A stretch of DNA of 64,000 nt from Leptodactylus fallax (taxonomy: Eukaryota; Chordata; Amphibia; Anura; Leptodactylidae). A model generated the notes under the pieces. The model had not been told where the DNA came from and ran no database searches. It saw only the letters and a program-made list of their open reading frames with translations. The translations under genes were made by a program, and so were the position numbers. Of this stretch, positions 1 through 17,295 are shown one piece after another. The stretch is taken from assembly GCA_947044405.1 (NCBI GenBank), contig CAMRHE010000329.1:1052501-1116500 (forward strand), read 5' to 3'. The first letter of the stretch is position 1. Each line of letters opens with the position of its first letter.

Positions 1-182
1 GGAACGCTGTAATATATCTTATCTTATATAACTATCTGTACAAAATGCTTCTTTCTCCAGTTATCAGACTGCTCTCCTCCCTCCTGTCCCTTATCACTAA
101 TAGGACCTGTATCCAGAGAATTATTAGTAAATCTATCTTACAACAGTCACTGTTATCATATCACCATTGCGACCATACTATA

Positions 183-194
183 TGTGTGTGTGTG

Positions 195-231
<37 letters not shown>
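183..231. repeat. (GT)n(TA)n microsatellite
   Basis: A short GT run passes into a pure TA run of about 36 bases, upstream of KZNF-A. It has no coding content. The region from 1 to about 150 is closely similar to 51786-51930, which lies in the same place relative to KZNF-D. Confidence 0.9.
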
Positions 232-232
<1 letters not shown>

Positions 233-493
233 TGAAGTCACCGCAGTAGTCAGTGATTGGTCATGTGATGTCCTTTGATCTCAAACATAGAAGATCTTCC
301 TAGACAAGCTCTTCATATCATGTTCTAGTCCTTACAAATAGAGAGAATCCCCCATAATATCTCAGTAATTCTGTTTACCTGGATTTTATGTATTTATTAC
401 ATTGTCTCATCTTCTTTCCATTCAGGTTCCTACAATATAGAATCCTCTCAGTATCTTCTATATAAGAGAATATTCCTGATTGTCCCATCAAGG

Positions 494-6152
<5,659 letters not shown>

Positions 6153-6332
6153 CGTAATCTGGAGCCCCTGAGGGTAAATATTATTTTTGGGTTAAACGTA
6201 ATGTATTGACCTTATCTCAAACTATCATCGGAAGAAGAGGAAGAAATGCATTTTTCCACTTTTTCAATGTAGAAAATTTATTGATATGTACGATTTTAAA
6301 TAATTAGAATGTCCAATGTTTTCCAAAAGAAA

Positions 6333-6338
6333 AATAAA
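6333..6338 (+). terminator. Likely poly(A) signal of KZNF-A
   Basis: AATAAA lies about 180 bp beyond the KZNF-A stop codon in AT-rich DNA. Only the hexamer and its position support it. Confidence 0.45.
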
Positions 6339-6339
6339 G

Positions 6340-7500
6340 ACATTTTTTTTGAAGATTAGATTAAGAAGCAGAAAAATTCCAATCTTAAAAAAGCAGGATT
6401 CCAAAAGGTGATATTTGGGAAAGGCTTACCATACAGTACAATAAAAAATTAAACTGTTACAGGCAAAGTAAAGTCACATGTCACAAGTGACGAAGAGCAG
6501 TAAATGGTGGTAAATGTATACAATTACCAATAAATATAGACTCCAAGTAACCCATTTGTATATCAACCTTGCACTATAATTTCACCAAAATGCAGAATTA
6601 TTATTTTATTCAGGTATTATCTAGTCTATTTCTGTTATTGATCGAGTCTTCATGAGGTCTAGAGATGTTCTACAATAAAAGCAATTGTAATAAATAGGAG
6701 GTTCTAGTAGTTTTGACTTAGAGATGGTTTAAACTGATTTGTTTAAATTTTTATTAAAACGTTTGGATTGTGAACGTTTTGCAGTACGAACGATTTGTAC
6801 GAATTGACTGAAATGGTAGCTGCCAAGTGAAAGGCATAGAGAAAGAAATCACATGCCCTCAAAGACCAGACCAGCTCACCCTTAATAACTTGCAAGCTGC
6901 CCCATGACACAGACAGCCAATCGTGAGGAACTAGGGTCTAAAATCACTGACTACAAATGGGCAGTATAAAAATTCCTGGAAAAAAAAGGAAAGGTGTCTA
7001 TTTTGTGGGGAGAGATTAGAGAGATATTGGGTTTCAGACAGTCATAAGAAAATAGATAGGAAATAATGTACAGATAATTGTGGCGATTCAGGCTGGGAAG
7101 AAGACCCCCCCCCACCCCCACACCCCAGTTTTAACCCTCCCCGTCAGTGCCGACAGTTGTAACAAAGGCACCGAGTCTCGGTTGTTTCTAACGACGGCAA
7201 AAAATTTTGGGGGCATCGTTCTGGATTAACCAACAAAAATAGTGGCTGCCACATGAGACATCAGGAAAAAGAAGACAGGAAGAGTGTCACATGGTCGGTG
7301 ACTCAAGCGGGCTTTTTCAGCCAGTGATTAGGGGTTGTGGGTGGAGAGGCCACAGACTCACACTGATGATGTCATAAACACTATTTAAGATTATGCACAG
7401 AGATGAGCCAATTGTGGAGATGCAAGCAGGGGAAAAAAACAAGGACAGATCTCAGCCAGCAGGAAAAGAGGACAAAGACAACAAAAATTGCTTTACTACA
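6340..7500. other. Intergenic DNA with no recognised gene
   Basis: AT-rich sequence between KZNF-A and the tandem repeats. Around 6720-6840 there is text with GAACG/ACGAA pairing that could be an old hAT-type MITE. A C-rich run sits near 7107. I see no supported gene. Confidence 0.4.
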
Positions 7501-7519
7501 GTAAATAAATATGAGAAAA

Positions 7520-7553
7520 TGATAGATAGGTAGATAGATAGATGATAGATATA
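7520..7553. repeat. (GATA)n microsatellite
   Basis: An imperfect GATA/TAGA tetranucleotide run of about 34 bases. Confidence 0.8.
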
Positions 7554-7639
7554 GGGTGAGATCAGGGAAAAGCTCTGTCTGTCTATATGTAAAATGTGTG
7601 AATGTTTGTGTGACATAGCAGAGCAACAGTGCACTCGGT

Positions 7640-8010
7640 TTTATACATATAGTTTGTCAGTCACCCTTTGAGTGTCAAATTACCTATTGTTAACCATTTT
7701 GTGCATTATTCCCTATTTGTGCAGTGTCAACTTTCTTACCTAATTGCCACACTATCCACAGTAGTGATTTTATTACATACAGTCTGGCTGCCAGACAGTC
7801 ACCCTTTAAGTGCCACAACACTTTTTGTTAACCACTTTTTACATTCCCTGCATTCTTTCAAAGCCACATTCATTACCAAATTTGTTGTACCATCCACAGT
7901 TGAGTATTTGTAATGTATTACATATAGTCTGACTGCCAGTCACCCTTCCAATACCAAATCACTTTTTGTTAACCGCGTTTTGCATTATTTCCTGAGGTTC
8001 CAGACCAGCT
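7640..8010. repeat. Diverged tandem repeat, about 140 bp period
   Basis: Three units begin near 7640, 7775 and 7918. Each has a CAGTCACCCTT block, a TTTGTTAACC block and a CATCCACAGT-type block in the same order. More decayed pieces with GCATACCATCC-type text recur at 8040, 8108 and 8440, around the foldback element. They diverge well beyond simple duplication, so the array is old. Confidence 0.6.
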
Positions 8011-8152
8011 GTTAGTAGGTTGCCTTTACCATAAAATTTTGCATACCATCCAAAGAATTTCCTGCAGTTAAGTTTAGGTTCTGTAAGAAGCATTTATCAG
8101 AAAATTTTGCATACTGTCCACAGTGTTACGCATAATTTCTATAATTTTCTAT

Positions 8153-8402
8153 CCCAAAAAGTGAGAACGGGAGGACCTCTCTCCCGTTGCACATTCAGCC
8201 TGACCGCAGCCAAGTTGAATGTGGGTGTGCTGGTGGTGAACGGCACTCCCATCACTTCAACAAGAGTGCCGGAGATTTCGAAGTACTGTACATTGAAATT
8301 AATGGGAGCGCCATTCACCACTAGTTGCGCCCACATTCAGCCTGGCTGTGGTCAGGCTGAATGTGCAGCAGGAGAAAGGTCTTCCTGTTCTCGCTTTGTG
8401 GA
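8153..8402. mobile_element. Foldback element, about 250 bp hairpin
   Basis: The left arm begins near AAAAGTGAGAACGGGAGGAC and the right arm ends near CTTCCTGTTCTCGCTTT. The arms can pair over nearly the whole length around a short centre at about 8285. Both arms contain CACATTCAGCCTG. The two opposing open frames here are arms of the same palindrome and not genes. Confidence 0.65.
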
Positions 8403-8720
8403 ATAACCTTTAAGTAACAGCAGTGTTGACTAGAAAATATTGCATACCATCCATAGTCATTTCCTTCAGTCAAGTGCCAGTTTTGTGGGCAAAACAGTCA
8501 TTTTAATTGCGGAAGTCCAGCCAAAGAAAGACAAAGGAAGGGTCTGCCATCTTGTAAGAAGTGCATGTATTTGCCTAAAGAGTGGAGGGTAGATAGCTCG
8601 GTGTGGCAGGGGGAATGATTTGGTGAGTTGGAAACCCAGGTACTTTGAGGAGTCCTGCCACTTGTATGGGAAGGATGTTTGAAGTTGGAGCAGTTGAGGT
8701 GGAAGAATTCGGATGGGCAG
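8403..8720. other. Unannotated spacer
   Basis: A short stretch between the foldback element and the antisense L1 remnant. It contains one GCATACCATCC piece of the preceding tandem repeat. Nothing else is recognised. Confidence 0.35.
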
Positions 8721-9299
8721 AGCCTACGTTTTCTTAGATATTAATCTAAAACTTCCTCAGAAGGGCATGGAGATTAGGGAGGGTTATATGGTGGTTGGTC
8801 AGGGTCAGAAACACATCATCTGCAAATAGTCAAGTTTGAATTCTCTATCTATTCCCTAACTTTAATCCCACTTATATCGGATCTGGAGGAGACGTCTATA
8901 ATATCAATTGTCCTTCTAGTATTATCCCCACCTTGTCGACAAGGGACAAACCCGACCTGATGTTTATGTATCAGGGAGAGAAGGCAGATATTAAGTCTTT
9001 AAGCCAGAATCTTGTTTAACAGTTTAAGATCCGCATTCAAAAAGCACTGTGGGTCGGTAGTTTTTGCAGTCTAGATGGCCTTGCCCAGGTTTACGGATAA
9101 GGGTAAGGAAAGAGTGGGGAAGGGAGTTAGAAATGGGAGCCTGTTCCAGGAAGATGTTGAGCAAGGAGGTTAGACAAGGGAACAAGTTCCGTTCCAAAGA
9201 CTTTATAATAGAGGTATGTTAAGCCGTCGGGGCTCGGGTGATTTCTCATTAGGGAGGTCCTTAATTAGTTGTTCTACCCCGTACTCAGCTTTTTCAGTA

Positions 9300-9760
9300 A
9301 AGCGACCTGAGAAGCCTTTGTATGTAAGAGATTCTCTGGTCTTGTTCAATTACCACCTGAGGAGGCCTATTTAAGTTTCCTGTCTCCTCAACCACCTGTC
9401 TGCAATTGTTTCCTGTTTGGCTTTGAGACTTGTTTTTCAGATTGATCTCCTGGAATATTGACCTCTTGGCTTTAGATATCGACTCTGACTTGTCGTATGA
9501 TTCTGTCCTAATGCGACCTCCTGATATACCAATGCCCTGGTTTCTTTTTTGGATACAGCTTTTCTTCTGATTTTGACCTGACGAGACCTCCTGGAATACG
9601 ACTTTTGGCTGGTTATTGGATTCTGCTTTCTCCTGGCATCTCTGATATCCCTTTTGACAGGCTACTACCTCAAGCCTACCTTCGAAATCGTCCTCCTGGT
9701 CCAGATATTCTTTGTAAGTAAATAGTAGTTTCTGGTTCGTTTTCAGTTAGTGGATCATTT
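9300..9760. repeat. Unclassified insert with recurring CTCCTGGAATA motif
   Basis: The motif CTCCTGGAAT or a close variant recurs at about 9447, 9510, 9590, 9630 and 9690. Short pyrimidine-rich text separates the copies. It splits the decayed L1. It may be part of an LTR, but no matching second LTR is present in the window. Confidence 0.3.
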
Positions 9761-10261
9761 ATTACCTGTACAGTTGCTGGTGGTGATAATTCGGACACCC
9801 AAAATTCAGCAAAGCACATCTGACCTTGTGGTCACTGTTGAAGGCATTTGGGGGTCTTTCTCTGGCTCGCAGTGCTGTACTAGTTTTGAATAGCTTGTTT
9901 TTTCTATTCGCTGTTATCAGCCAGTCTGTTTTGCTGAAATTTTTTTCTTTAAACTCAACCATAACTGGAGTATCTCCTAATGATACGTCTAAAGCTGGAC
10001 GCCTGACAACTTTGGGCGGGATTTGAGTGGGCTCCTGAAATGATCTGGTGGCCATCTTCTCCGAAAAGGACATATTAAAGTCTCCAGCCTCTGGAGGGAG
10101 TTTGGCCGCTTTATTGAGGTGTAAGAGAATCAGGTTGTGATGAGTTAGGGTCACAGATATTACACAATGTAATAGGTTTACCCTCCATCTTACCATGCAG
10201 TATAACATATCTCACGTGCGGGTCCAGTATGGAAGTGGTAACCTCTAAGGGCAGGACGAAG

Positions 10262-10466
10262 AGATTTAGGCTAAAGCCCCACATTGCGGAAACGCAGCAT
10301 TTTTTGTTGTAGATTTTGCTGTTTTTTTTTTTAAATAAAGTTAGGAGTGGCTTGAAAAGGAATGGAAAATATACAGTAACTGAAGCACTTAGATGTTTCC
10401 CTTGTGTTAATTCCACTCTCGAATTTGGCTAAAAAACAAACGCAGAAAAATCTGTCTTAGCCTAAT
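10262..10466. mobile_element. MITE fragment, CCCCACATTGCGG family
   Basis: GCCCCACATTGCGGAAACGC followed by TTTTTTGTTGTAGATTTTGC matches the elements at 18880-19290, including the internal AAAAGGAATGGAAAAT. The right end is degraded, with AACGCAGAAAAATCTG in reverse sense. Confidence 0.6.
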
Positions 10467-10829
10467 AGTTGTCCCTGTTTTTTTATTTTACTGGGATGCA
10501 GAGTATAGAGTAGGATAGAAGCTTAGGGCAAAGTTAAAGGAACAAGAGGCATCAAAATGTGTTTCTTGCAGAAATATAATGTCCTCCTTAAGGGCATATA
10601 CCTCGGCAAGGGTCATCTCCCGCTTTGCATTGGAGTTAAGACATTTAGAGATACCAACTAATCCATGGGGAAGGGAGATATAAAATAAGCAACAGGTATG
10701 TGGCTCACCCCAGGATGGGCAATGGAGGATGATCCAGAGGTGTATCAAGGCGTATGAAGTAATCACTATGTCCAGGGAGTAAGACTCTGGCGAGGGTTGA
10801 TAAGCTACCAGCTAACAAAAACACTCTTA

Positions 10830-11600
10830 AAAAAAGATCGGTGAATGGATGGAGAAAACCTCATTAGAACAAGAATTTAACGAAGATGGAACAGTAACCA
10901 TCTCGCAGAGACGTCCAGGCTGTCTACAGCAGTCAACACCTAAACAGGAGCTTTTTCTGATAAGAAGGGTTGAAGAAAATCACCATGCTAGTTCACTATG
11001 GTTAGCTAAAGAAGTAGAAAGCCAAATTGGGTTGAGTGTTTCCCATGACAAAATACAGCGTACACTGCAGAGTAATGCCATGTAAGGGTGTCATACCTTT
11101 CCTAATGCCCATGCACAAAAAATCCCACCTACAATTTGTCAGGACCCTTGAAGAAAAAGATGAAGACTACTGTTTTTGGAACTGATGACTTCAACATTGT
11201 ATAGAGTCGCAAAAGTGATGAGTGCAAAGAAAAATACATGGTGCCTACAGTGAAACATGGTGGTGGCCGTGTCATTATGTGGGGCTGCATGAGAGCTGCT
11301 GGCGTCGGAGAGCTGAGTGTCATTGATGGTATCATGAATTCACAGATGTACTGCTATATATTGAAAGAGAAGTTGCTACCATCACTTGGTTGTACACTTT
11401 TCCAACATGACGATGATCCAAAACACACATGTAGGGCCACATTTGAATTTCTGTAGAAGAACAGGGTAAAAGTGATTCAGTGGCCAAGTATGTCTCCTGA
11501 TCTGAACCCAATCTATGAACACCTATGGGGAATTCTGAAGAGACAAGTTGAGCATCGCTCTCCATCCAGGATCCAGGTACTAAAAGAGGGTTAAAAAATA
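10830..11600 (+). pseudogene. Fossil Tc1-like transposase
   Basis: Separate frames give a helix-turn-helix segment (10849-11085), then VPTVKHGGGRVIMWGC and FQHDDDPKHT (11238-11456). [14 protein letters not shown] follows after a stop and a small insertion. The second catalytic Asp is readable. The Glu is present but displaced by an extra residue. No terminal repeats were found, so only the coding core survives. Confidence 0.75.
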
Positions 11601-11728
11601 GATATTGCAATATGTTACCAATCTGTTCATTCCATGCCAAGTAGACTTGGCACTGTCATTAAAAATCATGGAAGTCATACAAAAAAAAAAAAACCAACCC
11701 AGGAGCCAAAAAAACAAACAAACACAAC

Positions 11729-11752
11729 CGGGGGGGGGGCCCCCCCCGCCCC

Positions 11753-11789
<37 letters not shown>
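11729..11789. repeat. Long G/C homopolymer tract
   Basis: Nine or more G are followed by C tracts, including an uninterrupted run of about 35 C. Such a tract commonly marks uncertain base calling or collapsed length in an assembly. Confidence 0.9.
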
Positions 11790-11960
11790 TAGTAGCTGGT
11801 GCAGTTTTTGATGTGGAGTGTAATCATTATAGCATCTTCTTATCTATAATCTCCCATGAATTTTTTTTGTACACTTAAGATGATGTGAGTTTGCATTTTT
11901 TTACTCTGTTTATTAAAGTACAGAAGATAATTTATAGCTTCATGAGTGACTTTCTCAGTA

Positions 11961-13525
11961 CAGTCATGGCCAAAAGTTTTGAGAATGATACAAATATTAA
12001 TTTTTACAAAGTCTACTGCTTCAGTTTTTCTAATGGCAATTTGCATATACTCCAGAATGTTATAGAGTGATCAGCTTAACAGCAATTACTTGCAAAGTCA
12101 ATATTTGCCTAGAAAATGAACTTTATCCCCCAAAACACATTTCAACATCATTGCAGCCCTGCCTTAAAAGGACCACCTAACATCGTTTTAGTGATTGCTC
12201 CATTAACACAGGTGTGGGTGTTGATGAGGACAGGGCTGGAGATCAATCTGTCATGATTAAGTAAGAATGACACCACTGGACACTTTAAAAGGAGACTGGT
12301 GCTTGCCATCATTGTTTCTCTTCTGTTAACCATGGTTATCTCTAAAGAAACATGTGCAGTCATCATTGCACTGCACAAAAATGGCCTAACTGGGAAGAGT
12401 ATTGCAGCTAGAAAGATTGCACCTCAGTCAACAATCTATCGCATCATCAAGAACTTCAAGGAGAGAGGTTCCATTGGTGCCAAAAAGGCTCCAGGGCGCC
12501 CAAGAAAGACCAGCAAGCGGCAGGACCGTCTCTTAAAAGTGTTTCAGCTGCGGGATCGGGCTACCAGCAGTGCAGAGCTTCCTGAGGAATGGCAGCAGGC
12601 AGGTGTGAGTGCATCTGCACGCACTGTGAGGCGGAGACTCTTGGAGCAAGCCCTGGTCTCAAGGAGGGCAGCAAAGAAGCCACTTCTCTCCAGAAAAAAC
12701 ATCAGGGACAGACTGATATTCTGCAAAAGGTACAGGGAGTGGACTGGTGAGGACTGGGGTAAAGTCATTTTCTCTGATGAATCCCCTTTTCGATTGTTTG
12801 GAACATCTGGAAAACAGCTTATTCGGAGAAGAAGAGGTGAGCGCTACCACCAGTCTTGTCTCATGCCAACTGTAAAGCATCCTGAAACCATTCATGTGTG
12901 GGGTTGCTTCTCAGCCAAGGGAATCGGCTCTCTCACAGTCTTGCCTAAAAACACAGCCATGAATAAAGAATGGTACCAGAATGTCCTCCAAGAGCAACTT
13001 CTCCCAACCGTCCAAGAGCAGTTTGGCGCTCAACAATGCCTTTTCCAGCATGATGGAGCACCTTGCCATAAAGCAAAGGTGATAACTAAATGGCTCAGGG
13101 AACAAAACATAGAGATTTTGGGTCCATGGCCTGGAAACTCCCCAGATCTTAATCCCATTAAGAACTTGTGGTCAATCATCAAGAGACGGGTGGACAAACA
13201 AAAACCATCAAATTCAGACAAAATTAAAGCATTGATTCTGCAAGAATGGACTGCTATCAGTCAGGATTTGGTCCAGAAGTTGATTGAGAGCATGCCAGGG
13301 AGAATTGCAGAGGTCCTGAAGAAGAAGGGTCAACACTGCAAATATTGACTTGCTGCATTAACTCATTCTAACTGTCAATATAAGCTTCTGTTACTCATAA
13401 TATGAATGCAATTCTATTTCTGTATGTGATAAAAATATCTGACAAACACACATAAAAACCAGAGGGCAGCAGATCATGTGAAAATATAATATTTGTGTCA
13501 TTCTCAAAACTTTTGGCCATGACTG
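11961..13525 (+). mobile_element. Complete Tc1-like transposon 2
   Basis: The element starts CAGTCATGGCCAAAAGTTTT and ends with its inverse complement. TA flanks it at 11959-11960 and 13526-13527. The terminal repeats are short, about 40 bp of good match. The total is 1565 bp with one open transposase frame. The end sequence matches a family I remember as shared by fish and frogs, but that is not tested here. Confidence 0.92.
12332..13348 (+). CDS. Tc1-like transposase, full-length frame, third catalytic residue changed
   Basis: An uninterrupted frame of 338 codons starts at ATG (MVISKETC) and ends with the family's typical GQHCKY. It has a PAIRED-like pair of helix-turn-helix units, GRPRK at the hinge, and catalytic Asp in IFSDESPF and in FQHDGAPCHK. 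The third position reads SPDLNPIKNLW, with AAG at 13160-13162 in place of a Glu codon. The gap from the second Asp to that Lys is 35 residues by my count, which would fit a DD35E branch rather than DD34E. The protein could be made and might bind the inverted repeats, but it should lack cleavage activity. A frame extending upstream to 12299 uses GTG and is not preferred. Confidence 0.9.
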   Translation: MVISKETCAVIIALHKNGLTGKSIAARKIAPQSTIYRIIKNFKERGSIGAKKAPGRPRKTSKRQDRLLKVFQLRDRATSSAELPEEWQQAGVSASARTVRRRLLEQALVSRRAAKKPLLSRKNIRDRLIFCKRYREWTGEDWGKVIFSDESPFRLFGTSGKQLIRRRRGERYHQSCLMPTVKHPETIHVWGCFSAKGIGSLTVLPKNTAMNKEWYQNVLQEQLLPTVQEQFGAQQCLFQHDGAPCHKAKVITKWLREQNIEILGPWPGNSPDLNPIKNLWSIIKRRVDKQKPSNSDKIKALILQEWTAISQDLVQKLIESMPGRIAEVLKKKGQHCKY

Positions 13526-13601
13526 TAGATAAACAATAATTCAAGGTACAAACTAAGGAAAGATTGTATAAAAACCATCCCCTACCTTGCTCAGGTGCTT
13601 C

Positions 13602-14880
13602 AGTTTATGGGTATTACCGGTCAGTTCCGATGGACCTTACGCGCACTTTGTGACCCCATCGCATACCTAAAACTCTCCACAGACTCCCCGACCCCGATTA
13701 GTATCTATCGAGGCACTAGTAAAAGTTGCCCTCTATGTCCAGCGCTGTTCGCCCTTACAGTTTAACCCCTAACTATTGCTATACGTTCCAACCCCGCCAT
13801 ATTTGGAGTATGTATTGGAGGTTATGAATATAAGGTTAACCTTTTTGCAGACTATATGCTACTTACTATCACCAACCCACTGATCACCCTCCCAAATCTG
13901 ATTAATACTCTCACGCGCTTTGCACAACTATCCGGTCTCAGGCTTAATGCATCTAAGTCTGAAATTCTTCACTGCAATGTACCCCCCCGCTAACCAGAAA
14001 GCTCATACCCTTAAATTTTGGCTTCCAAACACGAGAAAGAAATATCCCCTACTTGGGAATCAACCTATGCATCTCTCTCAATAGTTATTTTAAATGGAAC
14101 TATGCCAGCCTAATTCCAAAGTTGGACTGGGTTGGTAGGATCCATATAGTGAGTCTCCCGAGGGTGCTTTACTATTTCCGCACTTGGATACAGAGACATG
14201 TCATTGTACTTTCATAACCGGTTAGGTGGCCTATACCTTCCTATTTATAAGTACTATATTGCGGCTAGACCGTCACAAATATGTTCCATACATAATACTA
14301 TAGATCGTTTGCAGTGGGTGTCCTTAGAAACGGCCAACTTCACTACAAGCATTACTATGATCCCCTCAATCGTCCATGCAATCTCTTCTACCAGTTGCCA
14401 AGGTCACCAGCTACTGTATATGCTGCATTTGTGGTGGAAAACGAGATTTCAGTATGGACTATGGAACCCTGTATCACCCCTAACTGCTTTATAGTAACCT
14501 TCTTTTCCCTCCCAGAGGACGTCTTGCCAAGCGAGTGATCACCAAAGAGCATTTCACTCGCACTCATACTCCTCCACCAGCCGAGGTCTTCAGAACTTGC
14601 CAGATATTTCACTTTTGTGAGCACTAACTCCTATCATAGTCATACGGTGCCCTTCACATCATCTTTTTTCTCCTCAGACCATCGGGCTTCCAATATGCTC
14701 CTTATAAATTACTTTAATATATTTGGATGTCCGTTGGAATTCATGTAGCGTTGAAATGGAGGACTCCAACCCTCCTCTTGTCAAAGGTCACCAGACGAGC
14801 TGACACCGTTATGCTGTTTTTGAAGATTAACGCTACCATAACTGATACTAGAACACATTTTGATAAAAGCGATACATATT
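13602..14880 (+). pseudogene. Decayed L1-type reverse transcriptase fragment
   Basis: The sense strand gives MGITGQFRWTLRALCDPIAY, IYRGTSKSCPLCPALFAL and LFADYMLL, with GLRLNASKSE after a frame change. These match L1 ORF2 motifs, but FADD is reduced to FADY and several stops intervene. Its 3' portion (14745-14870) matches 29886-30010, so this and the copy at 28655 belong to one subfamily. Confidence 0.75.
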
Positions 14881-15109
14881 TTGCTTTTACCCCCATGGTA
14901 TGATTCCTGATGTAGAGAGAGAGGTGGCATTTTGGACAGTAGATAATGTTGTCAGCAGTTTACGAAAAAAAGGAGCATGTAAAAGTTATTGATTATCTCC
15001 ATCCGACCTTACTCCAACTCCCTTCCACAAAGCAGTAAATAGTAAAAAGTCATATATGGCAACCAATAACATTAGTCTAACAGAACAAAACATTAAAGGA
15101 TATCAAAAA
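14881..15109. other. Spacer between two L1 remnants
   Basis: No gene or clear repeat boundary is seen. Text such as TTTGCTTTTACCCCC may be the tail of the L1 on its left. Confidence 0.3.
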
Positions 15110-15900
15110 GAGGAACAGAACAGTCATAAACAGCGTGACTCTCAAGCATGACTGGTAGGAGATGAAGATGCATGGAGAAACTTGGCCAGAACGATTAAGG
15201 AATCATAGGGCAGCATCCGGGTCTTCAAACAGCTGGGTCTTGCCATTCATGGTAAATCACAGTTTGTCAGGGTATATCAAGTGGAAGCGGCTTTATGGCC
15301 AAGGAGGAGTTTGCAAGCTGGAGTAAATGCTCGTTGCTTTGCTTCTACAGCTTTGTAACAGTCCTCGAAAAGGAGGACCCTCATACTGCAAAGGTTGATG
15401 GTTTCAAAAAGCATCCAACAAGTGAAGCTTGTCTTGGTAGTTAAGTAATTTAAAGTTGACAGGCCATGGCTTGGCAGGAGGGTCTCTGGAAGTTGCGCCA
15501 ATTCCGTGTGCTCTTTCTACCAATAGTAGACTGTGGGAAGAGGCAGAGCCTTAGGCAACCGAAGGGAAATCCAACAATTCGGCAGGATGCACAGATTTGG
15601 GTACTCCAATGATTCGTGGATTATTTCTGCAACTGCGATTTTCCAAATTGCCAATGTTATCCTGAAGAGCTTTGATGGTAGCTGTAGCATAGTCCAGGTG
15701 TGCATCATGAATGCGATTAGAGTCCTCCAGTAAAAGACCTGGGCTCCTGTGATGAGAATGCAGCAGAGAGAAGCTATCAGGAGTAGTCTCCATGTATTCC
15801 ACTGCCCCTATGTAGTCACACATTGTCTCCTTAGAGAATGTTCCCCTGGACTCTGAACAGATGGAGAAAGCAAGAAACAAGATGGAGTCTGCTATCTGTG
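15110..15900 (-). pseudogene. Decayed L1-type ORF1, antisense
   Basis: Minus-strand frames contain GNLENRSCRNNPRIIGVPKS, the start of the RNA-binding domain of L1 ORF1. The intact copy here has [20 protein letters not shown] at the equivalent place. A C-terminal segment ending near 15180 also aligns. Stops and shifts break it. No ORF2 of the same orientation follows directly. Confidence 0.6.
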
Positions 15901-16030
15901 TAGGGTGCCGGGAACTGATGTCGGGCTAACCGTGGCAACCAGGGGTAAAGGAGAACCCGTCTGAAGATTGCTGGGCCTGGTTCTTGACTTATCCGACACT
16001 AACTAAAACATTTCCCATATTCCCACATCT

Positions 16031-17295
16031 TCAATGAATTGCCTTCTCTCCTGAGTGAATTCTCTGATGCCTAATAAGAGCTGATTTGTGACCAAAACAT
16101 TTCCCACATTCTGAACATGAAAATGGCTTCTCTCCTGTGTGACTCCTAAGATGTATAATAAGTTGTGACTGCTTAGTAAAGCACTTACCACATTGTAAAC
16201 ATGAAAATAGAGACTGTCCTTTGTGAATTTTTTGATGGTCAACAAGACTTGATTTAGCACTATAACATTTCTCACACTGTGAGCATGAAAATAGCTTCTC
16301 CCCCGTGTGAGCTCTCTGATGTCTAACAAGATCTGATTTATAGCTGAAACATTTCTCACACTGTAAACATGAAAAAGGCTTCTCTCCTGTGTGAATTCTT
16401 TGATGACTAACAAGATCTGATCTGTAGCTGAAACATTCCCCACATTCAGAACATGTAAATGGCTTCTCTCCTGTGTGAGTTCGCAGATGACTAACAAGAA
16501 CAGATTTATATATAAAACTTTTTCCACATTCTGAACACTTGTATGGTCTCTCCCCTGTATGAGTTCTCTGATGTTCAACAAAATGTGACTTCTGAATAAA
16601 ACATTTTCCACATTCTGGACATGAATATGGCTTCTCTCCTGTGTGAATTCTCTCATGTTTAACAAGGTCTGATTTATGGTTAAAACATTTCCCACACTCT
16701 GAGCATGAATATGATTTCTCTCCTGTGTGAGTTCTCTGATGTTTAACAAGATTTGATTTCTGAGTAAAACATTTGCCACATTCTGGACATGAAAATGGCT
16801 TCTCTCCGGTGTGAATTCTCCAATGTTTAACAAGGTCTGATTGGTGAATAAAGCCCTTACCACATTGTGAACATGACAATAAATTCTGTCCTTTGTGAAG
16901 TTTTTGATGGCTGGCAAGATTTGATTTAGCACTATAACATTTTCCACATTGTGAACATGAATATGGCTTCTCCCCTGTGTGACACTTCAGATGTCTAACT
17001 AGTCTTGATTGCCTAGTAAAACATTTTGTACATTCTGAACATGAGAATGTCTTCTCTCCTGTGTGAGTTCTTTGATGTTCTCTCCTTTTCTGACTTATAT
17101 TTTGCTTCACAGTCTGTGATGAATCAGAAGATTGGTCGTGTGTAATAGGATCAGATGATAGACCTTTGCTGTGAAGGTCTGAGGGTATCTCTGGGGTAAT
17201 GACATGTTCACCATATGGATCTTGTGTGATACCATCATCCTCTACTTTATAATCTGTAGATATCAGATTTCCCTCTGAGCTCCTGGTACAGTCAT
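16031..17295 (-). CDS. KZNF-B terminal exon: 12 C2H2 fingers
   Basis: The acceptor TTTTTGTCAG abuts ATGAC at 17295. About 70 residues rich in acid and Ser precede twelve fingers. Fingers 2 and 10 have CYSAKS knuckles and KGQNL or KGQSL linkers in place of TGEKP. Similar fingers recur in KZNF-C. Other helices include [20 protein letters not shown] and [10 protein letters not shown]. The final finger ends SGEKAIH before the stop at 16031. Cys and His ligands are intact throughout. The other long minus-strand frame over this exon is a shifted reading of the periodic array and is not a gene. Confidence 0.93.

Larger units (their letters stand above)
8720..10766 (-). pseudogene. Decayed L1-type ORF2, antisense and interrupted
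   Basis: Three blocks align with the better-preserved L1 at 55818-62041. 10530-10700 encodes an endonuclease start including IIFLQETHFD. 9775-10250 encodes a later endonuclease segment with GDFNMSFSEK. 8720-9290 matches reverse transcriptase, including the complement of the FADDV box near 8815. The order on the minus strand is right for ORF2. A MITE sits at 10262-10466. 9300-9760 is unrelated text with recurring CCTCCTGGAATA motifs, perhaps an LTR fragment. Many stops and indels make this a fossil. Confidence 0.65.

Noticed and set aside
16003..16947. 314-codon minus-strand ORF over the KZNF-B fingers
   Set aside because: It is a shifted frame of the periodic finger array, as are the similar frames over the other three arrays. 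It has no domain of its own.
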